A stretch of DNA of 49,581 nt from Propionibacteriaceae bacterium (GTDB lineage: Bacteria; Actinomycetota; Actinomycetes; Propionibacteriales; Propionibacteriaceae), in the NCBI GenBank assembly GCA_031271975.1, contig JAISUR010000029.1, positions 1 through 49,581 on the forward strand, given 5' to 3'. A program made the translations under genes and the position numbers. The notes under the pieces are model-generated. The model searched no databases. It was not told where the DNA came from and saw nothing but the letters and a program-made list of their open reading frames with translations. Shown in pieces: positions 8,207 to 16,353 of this stretch (the stretch's first letter is position 1; every line of letters begins with the position of its first letter).

Positions 8207-8277
8207 GAGCATAGGGGATTCGAACCCCTGGCCTCTTCCATGCCATGGAAGCGCGCTACCAACTGCGCCAATGCCCC
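8205..8277 (-). tRNA. tRNA-Ala (anticodon GGC)
   Basis: The minus strand folds as a 73-base tRNA. The acceptor stem is GGGGCAT/ATGCTCC, the D arm GCGC-AGTTGGTA-GCGC, and the anticodon stem CTTCC/GGAAG with loop ATGGCAT. The T arm is AGGGG-TTCGAAT-CCCCT. The anticodon is GGC. A G3-U70 wobble pair, the main identity element for alanyl-tRNA synthetase, is present, and position 73 is A. The CCA end is not encoded. Confidence 0.96.
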
Positions 8278-8417
8278 GTGTCCCGGAGGACGAGAGTTGA
8301 TTCTAGCTGGCGAATCTCGGTTTCGGAAATCCGCGTTTGGATGAAGGGGCTGGGCCTTGGTAGAGTTTGTCGCTGTGCCCGTTGGGCATCCCAACACTTT
8401 GGAAGGCAGAGGGATCT

Positions 8418-8678
8418 GTGGCGAACATCAAGTCTCAGAAGAAGCGGATTCTGACGAATGAGAAGGCGCGTCTGCGCAACAAGTCGGTGAAGTCGGCGCT
8501 GCGCACGAGCGTGCGCAAGTTCCACGAGGCGGCAGACGCCGGCGAGACGGACAAGGCCCAGGAGTTGGCCCGGGCGGCAACCCGCTCGCTGGACAAGGCG
8601 GTTTCCAAGGGCGTCATCCACGCCAACCAGGCCGCCAACCGCAAGTCCGCGATCGCGTCCAAGGCCGCGTCCCTGTAA
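8418..8678 (+). CDS. rpsT: 30S ribosomal protein S20
   Basis: The 86-residue product is a typical S20: basic, with the opening [30 protein letters not shown] and the C-terminal [21 protein letters not shown]20 binds 16S rRNA early in assembly of the small subunit. I chose the GTG at 8418, preceded by AGAGG, because the protein then begins as known S20 proteins do; an upstream in-frame ATG at 8367 would add unrelated residues. A TAGAGT box about 60 bases upstream is the likely promoter. The gene stands alone and is followed by a strong terminator hairpin. Confidence 0.97.
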   Translation: MANIKSQKKRILTNEKARLRNKSVKSALRTSVRKFHEAADAGETDKAQELARAATRSLDKAVSKGVIHANQAANRKSAIASKAASL

Positions 8679-8691
8679 ACGACGCAACCGC

Positions 8692-8720
8692 AGAGCCACG
8701 CCCCGCAAGGCGTGGCTCTT
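8692..8720 (+). terminator. Terminator of rpsT
   Basis: AGAGCCACGCC and GGCGTGGCTCT form a perfect 11-bp stem with the six-base loop CCGCAA, starting 14 bases after the rpsT stop. Only a short T run follows, as is common in high-GC bacteria. Confidence 0.8.
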
Positions 8721-8752
8721 GGCAATTCCGAAGAGTGTTGTTGGGCGGTGCG

Positions 8753-8758
8753 TACACT
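8753..8758 (+). promoter_or_regulatory. -10 box of leaderless DUF2207 gene
   Basis: TACACT lies seven bases before the GTG at 8766 and no ribosome binding site is present, so the mRNA probably starts at the GTG. Confidence 0.5.
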
Positions 8759-8765
8759 GGGTTTC

Positions 8766-10565
8766 GTGAGTTGGTTACCCCGCCTCAAATGGCTCATTCT
8801 CCCCCTAGTCTTATTTGGCTTGGCCTGCGGCTGCACGGTTGACGTGACCGAGGTAGAGCAAGACCGCATCACGCAGATGGACTTCCAACTGCAAGTCGGT
8901 TCGGATTCCGATATCGAAGTCACCCAGACAATCACCGTGCGCTATGCCACGCCGCGCCACGGCCCCTACGTGTGGTATGTCTCGCGTGCGCCACATGACT
9001 TCTTCCAGGACCGGGTTTACACATACCGGATCGAGTCTGTCGTATCTCCGACCGGCGCGCCCGCCGCCATCCTCCCCGAGCAGCGGCATGACGCCCTGGT
9101 GGTGCGGATCGGCAGCGAGTATCGGACCGTCACCGGTACGCAAACCTACGTTTTGAAATACACGATCGAAGGGGCTTTGAACTCCGACACATCTGCTGGC
9201 ATGGACGAGCTGTGGTGGAACATCATCGGCACCGGCTGGGAGATCCCCATCGACGCCGTGAGCGTTTCCGTCACGGGCCCGGCGGAGATTACGGCTGTAG
9301 CCTGCCATGCGGGCGCGGCCTATTCGGGCGAATGTGGTGCCGCGTCCGCCAGCGGCGACACCGCGACTTTCAGCCAAGGATCGTTGCAACCGGGGCAAGG
9401 CATGTCCGTCACCGTGGGATGGCCGTCCGGAACCTTCGCCGACACGCGCCAACGCTTGGAGTTGCGCGGCTGGGTCGACACGGTGATCGGCATCGCCGTG
9501 TGCCTAGCCGCCGCAACGCTCACCTTCCTGGGCGCGCGGGCTTTGGGCAGAAAACGCGACGCACAAGACCTGCGTTTCGCAGACGTCGAATTGGGCGTCA
9601 TCCCAGCAGATCCCGTCAATCACCGGACCATCCGCCGCGAAGTCACCCGCGGTCCGGAACGCGACACTCCCCCGGAAAGGGCCCGGCCCGGCGAACTGGC
9701 CCTCCTCCTCGACGAGACACAGCGGCAGAAGGCCATCGCGGCCACCCTCATCGACCTCGGCCAGCGTGGCCTCCTCACTTTCAACTGGCAAGACGACGAC
9801 ACGTTCACGATCACCTGCCCGCCGCCGAAGCAGATGGCAGAACTGCGCGGCTATGAGGCCCGGCTCTTGTTCGCGCTGAGCTTCATGCAAGGCAAGGTCC
9901 AATTCGCCAAGGGCGGCAACGTCGCGCTGGGCAAAGTCCTCGCCGAACTGCGCGTCGACCTGGAAAACGCCCTAGTCAATGAAGGATTCACTACGCGGGA
10001 CAAGAGCGCTCGCGGCGCCGGAGGGGTCTTGTTGGGCTTCGCGGCGTTTTTCGGACTGATCGCCTGGCTCCCGGTCGTGTTGTCCCAGGATTTGCCGATC
10101 TGGCTGATCGCGCTGCCGATGCTGTTGGTGCTCTTCGGGATGACGTACCACCACTACGTTCGGCAGTACGGCCAGGTGCGCACTCCAATCGGTTCGGCGG
10201 TGGCGGCGCAAGGTTTCGGCTTCAAGCAGTTCATGGAGACGGCCGAATCCAAGAACCTGCGCTGGCTCGACGGCGACGACATCTTCGCCCGCTACCTGCC
10301 CTACGCCATCGCTTTCGGGTTGGAAGAACAGTGGATGGCTCTAGCCGTCGAAGGCTTCGCCGCCCTCGGTGTCACTCCGCCATCCCCAGATTGGTGGGTC
10401 GGCCAACACGACTTCGCCACCGGTTTCGCGGCCTTCGACACGGCCGTGACCGCGCTTTCTGACATCTCCACCAGCTACGGCTCGTCATCCTCGTCCGATT
10501 CCGGCTTCAGTGGCGGTGGCGACTCCGGCGGCGGCGGAGGCGGTGGCGGCGGCGGGACTTGGTGA
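8766..10565 (+). CDS. DUF2207 membrane protein with glycine-rich tail
   Basis: The 599-residue protein starts with a hydrophobic signal ending in a lipobox-like LFGLACGC. A long extracytoplasmic beta-rich region (about 40-230) matches the DUF2207 pattern. A membrane segment follows near 240-260 (VIGIAVCLAAATLTFLGARAL), then a cytoplasmic part and two more membrane segments around 430-480. The C-terminus is a serine- and glycine-rich run ending GGGTW, typical of this family. The function of DUF2207 proteins is unknown. I chose the GTG at 8766, behind a -10 box; an earlier ATG at 8712 lies inside the rpsT terminator. The gene appears to be a single-gene unit. Confidence 0.85.
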   Translation: MSWLPRLKWLILPLVLFGLACGCTVDVTEVEQDRITQMDFQLQVGSDSDIEVTQTITVRYATPRHGPYVWYVSRAPHDFFQDRVYTYRIESVVSPTGAPAAILPEQRHDALVVRIGSEYRTVTGTQTYVLKYTIEGALNSDTSAGMDELWWNIIGTGWEIPIDAVSVSVTGPAEITAVACHAGAAYSGECGAASASGDTATFSQGSLQPGQGMSVTVGWPSGTFADTRQRLELRGWVDTVIGIAVCLAAATLTFLGARALGRKRDAQDLRFADVELGVIPADPVNHRTIRREVTRGPERDTPPERARPGELALLLDETQRQKAIAATLIDLGQRGLLTFNWQDDDTFTITCPPPKQMAELRGYEARLLFALSFMQGKVQFAKGGNVALGKVLAELRVDLENALVNEGFTTRDKSARGAGGVLLGFAAFFGLIAWLPVVLSQDLPIWLIALPMLLVLFGMTYHHYVRQYGQVRTPIGSAVAAQGFGFKQFMETAESKNLRWLDGDDIFARYLPYAIAFGLEEQWMALAVEGFAALGVTPPSPDWWVGQHDFATGFAAFDTAVTALSDISTSYGSSSSSDSGFSGGGDSGGGGGGGGGGTW

Positions 10566-10716
10566 GCAAGCAGCACCAGGGCTTGAAATCCCACGTTGGG
10601 GCGGGGTAACTTCCTCTTGACCAAAACTGAATAGCTGGCATCAGCGTTGATGTAGCGCAAGAATCTCAGCGCGCCGGAGTTCAACGAAGAGCTTCCCGCG
10701 GCCAATCCTCACAGGA

Positions 10717-11997
10717 ATGAGTAAGACGACCATGGAAATGATCGGCACCGTCGTAATTTGGATCATCATGGCGTGCGCCTTCGTCGGCTGCATCGCCTCC
10801 GTCATCAATCCCGAGTCTGACTTGGGCAAAGAGTTCGTGGCCGGCATCGACGCCATCGGCCCGATCTTCCTGCCGGTGGCCGGCATCATGGCCGCGTCTC
10901 CCTACTTGACCGCCTTCGTGTCGTTCGTGTTCGGCCCGGCCTTCTCGGCTGTGGGCGCCGACCCGGCCATGGCGGCCACCACATTCATTGCGGTGGACAT
11001 GGGCGGCTACCAACTCGCAAACGAGTTGGCGGCCACGAAAGAGAGCTGGATGATGGCGATGATGACGGGTTACATGGGCGGCGCGACGATCGTCTTCACC
11101 ATCCCAGTGGCCCTGAAGATGCTGGTCAAGAAGGACCAGAAGTATCTCGCCCTGGGCACGATGTGCGGCCTGCTGGCGATCCCGATCGGCGTGCTGGTTT
11201 CCTCCACGGTGATCGCCCTTTCCAACCCCAAGATTCGCGAAGTCATCCAGACCAACGGCGAGGCTACGTACCAGCTCGCCCTGTCTTTCGGCCAGATCTT
11301 CTTCAACTTGATCCCGCTGATCATTATCTGTGTCGCTTTGGCGGCGGGCCTGATGTTCATTCCGGACGGCATGATCAAGGGCTTCACCATCTTCGGGCGG
11401 TTCCTCGAATCGGCCCTCAAGATCGTGCTCGTCCTCGTCGTCATCGAGTACTTCACCGGGCTGTTCAGCAACCTGGGCAACGTGATCGGCTACCAGTTCT
11501 TCGGCTTCGAGCCGGTCATCGCCGACGACGTGGACAATTTCCGGGCTTTGGAGGTTTCCGGCTACATCGGGATCATGCTCTGTGGCGCGTTCCCAATGGT
11601 CTACCTGATTAAGACGTATCTGGCCAAGCCGCTGGGCGCCTTCGGCAAACTGTTCGGCCTCAGCTCTGACGCCACCGCCGGCATTCTCGCCGCCGCCGCG
11701 AACGTGCTGGCCTGCCTGGCGATGATCAAGGATCTGCGCGCCAAGGACAAGGTGATCTGCCTCTCGTTCGCGGTTTGCTGTGCATTCCTGTTCGGCGACC
11801 ATCTGTCGTTCACCGCGAATTTCCAGCCGACGCTGATCGTACCGGTGATGTCCGGCAAGATTGTGGGCGGCATCATGGGCATCGTCTTCGCCTTCCTGCT
11901 GGCCATCAAGAAGGCCGAGCAGTTGGAGCGCGACTTCGGCGAGGTCCCGGAAGGGACCGACGGCGCCGAGCCCGCGGAGCCCGCAATTGCCGAATGA
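10717..11997 (+). CDS. eutH: Ethanolamine permease EutH
   Basis: This 426-residue integral membrane protein has about ten hydrophobic segments and the EutH pattern (GIDAIGPIFLPVAGIMAASPYL, FIAVDMGGYQLA, LMFIPDGMIKGF). EutH proteins bring ethanolamine into the cell, mainly when external concentrations are low. It is the first gene of a four-gene operon ending at 14745 and is followed 16 bases later by eutB. The start is uncertain: the ATG at 10717 has AGGA unusually close, and an ATG at 10732 would also make a sound protein. I recognise no promoter or riboswitch in the 150 bases upstream. The C-terminus is acidic and proline-rich. Confidence 0.93.
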   Translation: MSKTTMEMIGTVVIWIIMACAFVGCIASVINPESDLGKEFVAGIDAIGPIFLPVAGIMAASPYLTAFVSFVFGPAFSAVGADPAMAATTFIAVDMGGYQLANELAATKESWMMAMMTGYMGGATIVFTIPVALKMLVKKDQKYLALGTMCGLLAIPIGVLVSSTVIALSNPKIREVIQTNGEATYQLALSFGQIFFNLIPLIIICVALAAGLMFIPDGMIKGFTIFGRFLESALKIVLVLVVIEYFTGLFSNLGNVIGYQFFGFEPVIADDVDNFRALEVSGYIGIMLCGAFPMVYLIKTYLAKPLGAFGKLFGLSSDATAGILAAAANVLACLAMIKDLRAKDKVICLSFAVCCAFLFGDHLSFTANFQPTLIVPVMSGKIVGGIMGIVFAFLLAIKKAEQLERDFGEVPEGTDGAEPAEPAIAE

Positions 11998-12013
11998 GAG
12001 AGAGGCATAGCAA

Positions 12014-13381
12014 ATGAAGCTCGCCACGAGCTTGAACGGGGTGACCTATCGCTTCACCGGCATCCCCGACGTGTTGGCGAAAGCCAACGAGCCGAAGGCC
12101 GGCGACCGGTTGCAGGGCATCGCCGCGCACACCGCTTCGGAGCGGGTGGCGGCCAAGGTGGTGCTCTCGGAGTTGACGGTGGGCGACATCACCGAGAATC
12201 CCACCGTCCCCTTCGAACAGGACGAGGTCACCCGGGTCAACTGGGAGGGCCTCAACCAGGCCGGCTACCAGGCCAAGAAAAACATGACGATCGGCGAGTT
12301 GCGCGAGTGGGTGCTGGATCACAAGACCACCCCTGACGAGTTGAAGCGTTCGGGGCGGTCGTTCATCGGCGAGGTCGCGGCGGCTGTCGCCAAGATCATG
12401 ACGGCGATGGACTTGGTGTACGCGGCGTCGAAGTTCCATTACACCACCCATTGCCGCACTGAAATCGGCCAGCCGGGCACGCTGTCGTACCGCTGCCAGC
12501 CGAATTCGACGACTGACGACCCGGATGCGATTCTGCTCGGCGTCATGGAGGGCCTGTCGTTCGGCTGCGGCGACGCGTGCATCGGCATCAACCCGGTCAA
12601 CGACGATGCAGCCAACACCAAGCGGATCGCCGACCCGCTGTTCGAGTTCATGTGCAAGTGGGAGGTGCCCACCCAGTTGGTGGTGCTTTCGCACGTCACC
12701 ACGCAGATGGAGGCGCTGCGGCGCGGTGCCCCGCTTTCCATGGTTTTCCAATCCATCGCGGGGACGCAGCCGGCCAACGACGATTTCGGTGTCAACAAGG
12801 CGCTGCTCGAAGAGGCGTACGAGTTGGCGCGCACCCAGGGCACCTGCCAGGGCGCGAACCTGCTCTACTTCGAGACGGGCCAAGGTTCGGAGGTTTCCAT
12901 CGGGCGCGACTGCGGAGTCGACGAGATGACGCTGGAAGCGCGCACCTACGGCTTCGGGCGGTACTTCCGGCCATTCATGGTCAACAATGTGACCGGTTTC
13001 ATCGGGCCGGAGACCATCTACGACGGCAAAGAGATGATCCGCGGCAACCTTGAAGACCACTTCATGGGCAAGTTCCTCGGCCTGCCGATGGGCATGGCAC
13101 CGTGCTGGACGAACCACACGTCGATCACCATGGACGACCAGCAGATGGCCACGATGCTGCTGGCCATGGCCGGTTCGAACTACTTCATGGGCGTCCCGCT
13201 GGCCGACGACGTGATGTTGGCCTACCAAGACACCAGCTACCACGACGACGCGACCCTGCGCGAACTGCTGGGCCGCACGCCCGCACCGGAATTCCACCAG
13301 TGGATGATGTCGCTCGGCCTGATGGACGAGCGCGGCATCCTTACCGAGCGGGCCGGCGACGGCTCGGTTTTCCTGAAGTGA
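12014..13381 (+). CDS. eutB: Ethanolamine ammonia-lyase, large subunit
   Basis: The 455-residue protein is a full-length EutB. It opens with MKLATSLNGVTYRFTGIPDVLAKANEPKAGD, followed by the catalytic barrel with SFGCGDACIGINPVNDD and the LLYFETGQGSE segment. With EutC it forms the adenosylcobalamin-dependent enzyme that splits ethanolamine into acetaldehyde and ammonia. It follows eutH by 16 bases with AGAGAGG upstream, and precedes eutC by seven bases. The enzyme normally needs the EutA reactivase to recover from cobalamin inactivation, but no eutA lies in this window. Confidence 0.97.
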   Translation: MKLATSLNGVTYRFTGIPDVLAKANEPKAGDRLQGIAAHTASERVAAKVVLSELTVGDITENPTVPFEQDEVTRVNWEGLNQAGYQAKKNMTIGELREWVLDHKTTPDELKRSGRSFIGEVAAAVAKIMTAMDLVYAASKFHYTTHCRTEIGQPGTLSYRCQPNSTTDDPDAILLGVMEGLSFGCGDACIGINPVNDDAANTKRIADPLFEFMCKWEVPTQLVVLSHVTTQMEALRRGAPLSMVFQSIAGTQPANDDFGVNKALLEEAYELARTQGTCQGANLLYFETGQGSEVSIGRDCGVDEMTLEARTYGFGRYFRPFMVNNVTGFIGPETIYDGKEMIRGNLEDHFMGKFLGLPMGMAPCWTNHTSITMDDQQMATMLLAMAGSNYFMGVPLADDVMLAYQDTSYHDDATLRELLGRTPAPEFHQWMMSLGLMDERGILTERAGDGSVFLK

Positions 13382-13388
13382 GGCCGCG

Positions 13389-14288
13389 ATGAACGAACAA
13401 GAACTGCGAAGCCTCGTGCAGTCCACGCTCGCCCAGATGATGAGCGAGCCGGCTTTTCAGCAAGAGCCAGTTGGGGGGCCGGCCGGCGCGGCGCGTCCGT
13501 CCGGGGCGGCCACCGTGGATCCGGGCGAGATACCGGACATCCGAGCGGTCGACTATCGGCAGGTTTACGCGGTGCCCAACCCGGCTAATCCGGAAGGGTT
13601 CCAGCGGATCAAGGCGACCACGTGGGCCCGGCTGGGGCAGGGGCGCAGCGGGCCGCGCTACACCACGGCCGCCGTGCTGCGATTCTTGGCCGACAACGCC
13701 ACGGCGATGGACGCCGTCTTCAACGACGTGTCGCCAGAGTTGATCCAGCGCTTGGGCCTGTTCAGCGTGCAGACAGTCTGCCAATCGCGTGACGACTTCC
13801 TCACCTATCCCGACAAGGGCGCCCAGTTCGATCCCGCGGTCCTGGCCGAGATCAAAGCCAAGTGCCAGCCCAATCCACAGGTGCAGGTGTTCGTCACCGA
13901 CGGATTGTCGTCCACGGCGGTCGAGGCGAACGTTCCCGACCTGCTCCCGGCGTTCCAGCAGGGCCTGAAACTGAAGGGCCTGACGATGGGCACGCCGTTC
14001 TTCGTCAAGTACGGGCGGGTCCGCTCCATGGAGCCGATCTCAGAAGCGCTTGGCGCTACCGTCACCTGCGTCTTGGTGGGGGAGCGTCCCGGCCTGGCGA
14101 CCGCCGAGTCGCTCAGCGCCTACTTGGCTTACCAGGCGAAGGTCGGCATGTCCGAGGCGCTGCGCACCTGCCTGTCCAACATCCACAAGGAGGGCACCAA
14201 CGCCGCCGAGGCCGGCGCCCATCTGGCCGAACTGGCCGCCGAGATGATCCGGCAGAAGGCCTCCGGCATCGACTTGCAGACGACCTGA
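13389..14288 (+). CDS. eutC: Ethanolamine ammonia-lyase, small subunit
   Basis: The 299-residue EutC completes the cobalamin-binding enzyme with EutB. The core begins near residue 45 (EIPDIRAVDYRQVYAVPNP) and includes FVTDGLSSTAVEANVPDLL, LVGERPGLATAESLSAYLAY and the C-terminal CLSNIHKEGTNAAEAG. The first 20 residues (MNEQELRSLVQSTLAQMMSE) form a short amphipathic helix followed by a proline- and glycine-rich linker, the arrangement of microcompartment-targeting peptides in EutC. No shell protein gene is visible here. GTGAGG precedes the ATG, and the gene is tightly packed between eutB and the cupin gene. Confidence 0.96.
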   Translation: MNEQELRSLVQSTLAQMMSEPAFQQEPVGGPAGAARPSGAATVDPGEIPDIRAVDYRQVYAVPNPANPEGFQRIKATTWARLGQGRSGPRYTTAAVLRFLADNATAMDAVFNDVSPELIQRLGLFSVQTVCQSRDDFLTYPDKGAQFDPAVLAEIKAKCQPNPQVQVFVTDGLSSTAVEANVPDLLPAFQQGLKLKGLTMGTPFFVKYGRVRSMEPISEALGATVTCVLVGERPGLATAESLSAYLAYQAKVGMSEALRTCLSNIHKEGTNAAEAGAHLAELAAEMIRQKASGIDLQTT

Positions 14289-14301
14289 GGGGAGAGCGGA
14301 A

Positions 14302-14745
14302 ATGGATATGAACAGATCAGCCATCGAGGCGATCGTCCGCGAAGTGCTCCAAGAGGAGTTGCGGCGCTGCGGCGCCCCCGCGCGGCACGTCGACCCGTCC
14401 GGGGTGATCCAGTTCGACCCGGCGTTGATCCAAGTGGAGCCTTTCCCCTTCCCGATCGACACCGACCGGGTCAAGTTGGTGGACGTGCTCAGCATCGACG
14501 AATCGCCGCGCGTCGGCTGCGGCGTCATGGAAGTGGACCGCGCGCAACTGCCGTGGACGTTGACCTACGACGAGATCGACATCGTGCTCGAAGGCACCCT
14601 CGACATCATCGTCGACGGCCGCACCACCCGGGCTACGGCCGGCCAAGTCATCTACATCCCGAAGAACACCTCGGTGGTCTTCTCCGCCCGCGACAAGGCG
14701 CGTTTCGTCTATGTCGTCTATCCGGCGAACTGGTCGGAACAGTAA
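14302..14745 (+). CDS. eutQ: EutQ-like cupin protein of ethanolamine operon
   Basis: The 147-residue protein has a single cupin barrel in its C-terminal half (LTYDEIDIVLEGTLDIIVDGRTTRATAGQVIYIPKNTSVVF), close to the EutQ domain. EutQ has been reported to have acetate kinase activity and to be required for anaerobic ethanolamine use; its biochemical role is still debated. The N-terminal helix (NRSAIEAIVREVLQEELRRCG) looks like an encapsulation peptide, as in EutC. It follows eutC by 13 bases behind GGGGAGAG. It is shorter than enterobacterial EutQ (about 230), lacking most of the N-terminal region. It ends the operon. Confidence 0.82.
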   Translation: MDMNRSAIEAIVREVLQEELRRCGAPARHVDPSGVIQFDPALIQVEPFPFPIDTDRVKLVDVLSIDESPRVGCGVMEVDRAQLPWTLTYDEIDIVLEGTLDIIVDGRTTRATAGQVIYIPKNTSVVFSARDKARFVYVVYPANWSEQ

Positions 14746-14878
14746 GCAAAGAAACTAGATCCACGTGATCCCGCGTCCGCACGCCGAAGTCGAGTACATC
14801 TTGCCGACACTCCAGGGATAGGCGGGGCGCGCCCTGGTCGCGGACTTGGAGGCGGAACCCGGCGGTAGCCGTTGGCGT

Positions 14879-14884
14879 TAGAAT
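14879..14884 (+). promoter_or_regulatory. -10 box of leaderless YbaK-family gene
   Basis: TAGAAT lies seven bases before the ATG at 14892 with no ribosome binding site between them. The rest of the 146-base gap after eutQ holds nothing recognised. Confidence 0.55.
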
Positions 14885-14891
14885 CGCGGGC

Positions 14892-15353
14892 ATGGCTATT
14901 GAGCGCGCTCGGGAGTGGTTGGCGAAGTTTGGCTTGGATGGGCGGATCTTGGAGTTTGACACTTCGTCCGCGACGGTGGAGTTGGCCGCGCAGGCGGTCG
15001 GCGTAGCTCCGGAGTTGATCGCCAAGTCGTTGTCGTTCAACACGCCGGATGGCCCGATCGTGATTGTGGCCGCCGGAGACGCGCGGGTGAGCAACCAGGC
15101 ATATCGGGCGCAGTTCGGCTGCCGGGCCCGCATGATTCCCGTCGACGACGTGGAGGAACTAATCGGCCATGCGGTTGGCGGCGTCTGCCCGTTCGGGGTG
15201 AACGAAGGCGTCCGCGTCTACTTGGACGAATCCCTGCGCCGCTTCGAGACCGTCTACCCGGCGGCCGGCACCGCATCGAGCTGTGTGCGGCTCTCCTTGC
15301 CGGAGCTGGAGTTGACGGCATCCAAGGACTGGGTGGCGGTCACCACCTACTGA
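14892..15353 (+). CDS. YbaK/EbsC-family aminoacyl-tRNA deacylase
   Basis: The 153-residue protein matches the YbaK/ProX fold: an N-terminal helix, the AAQAVGVAPELIAKSLSF segment with the conserved lysine of the editing site, then GGVCPFGV and the C-terminal GTASSCVRLSLPELE. Proteins of this family remove mischarged amino acids from tRNA (Cys or Ala from tRNA-Pro, for example). Which tRNA this one edits cannot be read from the sequence. It stands alone, is probably leaderless, and is unrelated to the preceding eut operon apart from orientation. Confidence 0.88.
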   Translation: MAIERAREWLAKFGLDGRILEFDTSSATVELAAQAVGVAPELIAKSLSFNTPDGPIVIVAAGDARVSNQAYRAQFGCRARMIPVDDVEELIGHAVGGVCPFGVNEGVRVYLDESLRRFETVYPAAGTASSCVRLSLPELELTASKDWVAVTTY

Positions 15354-15381
15354 GTGGTCCAAGGGTTGGACGCGATTCGTT

Positions 15382-15394
15382 AATGAGAGTCATT
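15382..15394. promoter_or_regulatory. Fur/Zur-like operator
   Basis: AATGAGAGTCATT is an inverted repeat (AATGA-GAG-TCATT) close to the Fur-family core AATGATAATCATT, with two central differences. It lies six bases before the -10 box of the zinc-type importer, so binding there would block transcription. A zinc-responsive Zur is the natural candidate. Confidence 0.6.
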
Positions 15395-15399
15395 TGCAC

Positions 15400-15405
15400 T
15401 AGATT
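15400..15405 (+). promoter_or_regulatory. -10 box of metal importer operon
   Basis: TAGATT lies six bases before the GTG at 15412 and no ribosome binding site is present, so the operon probably begins leaderless. Confidence 0.55.
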
Positions 15406-15411
15406 GTCGGT

Positions 15412-16353
15412 GTGACACTTTGCAGGCGGCTCCGTCTTCTCGCGGGCCTTGTGGCGATCCCCTTGGCGTTGACCGCGTGTGCGGATGCCGCTCCCGAGTC
15501 TTCGACCAGCGCGGCGGCCCAGGACAGGATCGCTATCGTCGCCTCCACCAACGTCTATGCGAGCATCGCCGCGGCCATCGCCGGGGACCGTGCCGACGTG
15601 GTCAGCTTCATCAACAGTTCGACGCAGGATCCGCACGAGTATGAGGCCACCGCCCAGGACCGGCTGGCCATTGAAGGCGCGGACATCGTGGTGGAGAACG
15701 GCGGCGGGTTCGACCACTTCATGGACGTGTTGCTCGAAGGGGCCCAAGCTCAGCCCGCTGTCTTGAACGCCGTGGCCACCTCCGGTTTGGTTTCCGCGGA
15801 CCAGGCCCAGGGCGACACGGAAATCGAGGGATTCAACGAGCATGTCTGGTACAAGTTCGACGCCATGGACGCGCTCGCGCTGCGGATCAGCGGCACGCTG
15901 TCGGACCTGGACCCCGACTCGGCGGCCGCCTACGCGGACAACTACCAGCGGTTCTCCCGGGAACTCGCGGACCTGTCCACCGCGGCAACGAGTCTGAAGG
16001 CCAGTTTCGACGGGCAAGGCGTGGCCATCACGGAGCCAGTCCCGCTTTATTTGCTGGAGGCCGTCGGCCTGGTCAACAAGACGCCCGAGGATTTCACCGA
16101 GGCCGTCGAGGAGGGTGAAGACGTGCCCCCGCGCGCGCTGCTGGCCACGCTCGACTTGTTCAGCGGCCAGCAGGTTTCGCTGCTGGCGTACAACGACCAG
16201 ACGGCCGACGCCGCAACCGAACAGGTTCGCGCAGCCGCCGAGGCGGCGGGCATCCCGGTCGTCAACTTTTCGGAGATCCTGCCCGCGGGCAAGGATTACA
16301 TCCAATGGCAGCAAGCGAACTTGGACAATTTGGAAGCGGTGTTGGCCAAGTGA
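15412..16353 (+). CDS. Zinc/manganese ABC transporter binding lipoprotein
   Basis: The 313-residue protein begins with a lipoprotein signal (lipobox LTAC, lipidated C23), then the cluster A-I metal-binding fold. H in TQDPHEYEAT and H in NEHVWYKFDAM are probable metal ligands, with D in YNDQTADAATEQV as the last one; the usual third histidine region reads TEPVPLYLLEAVG. It captures Zn2+ or Mn2+ outside the membrane for the following ATPase and permease. The family cannot settle the metal, but the Zur-like box upstream favours zinc. The histidine-rich loop found in ZnuA is absent. Its stop overlaps the ATPase start (GTGA). Confidence 0.9.
   Translation: MTLCRRLRLLAGLVAIPLALTACADAAPESSTSAAAQDRIAIVASTNVYASIAAAIAGDRADVVSFINSSTQDPHEYEATAQDRLAIEGADIVVENGGGFDHFMDVLLEGAQAQPAVLNAVATSGLVSADQAQGDTEIEGFNEHVWYKFDAMDALALRISGTLSDLDPDSAAAYADNYQRFSRELADLSTAATSLKASFDGQGVAITEPVPLYLLEAVGLVNKTPEDFTEAVEEGEDVPPRALLATLDLFSGQQVSLLAYNDQTADAATEQVRAAAEAAGIPVVNFSEILPAGKDYIQWQQANLDNLEAVLAK

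Noticed and set aside
10566-10716. Possible cobalamin riboswitch before the eut operon
   Set aside because: The gap is only 151 bases and lacks the conserved B12-box and the multi-stem layout of cobalamin riboswitches. Some B12-using eut operons have one, but I see none here.
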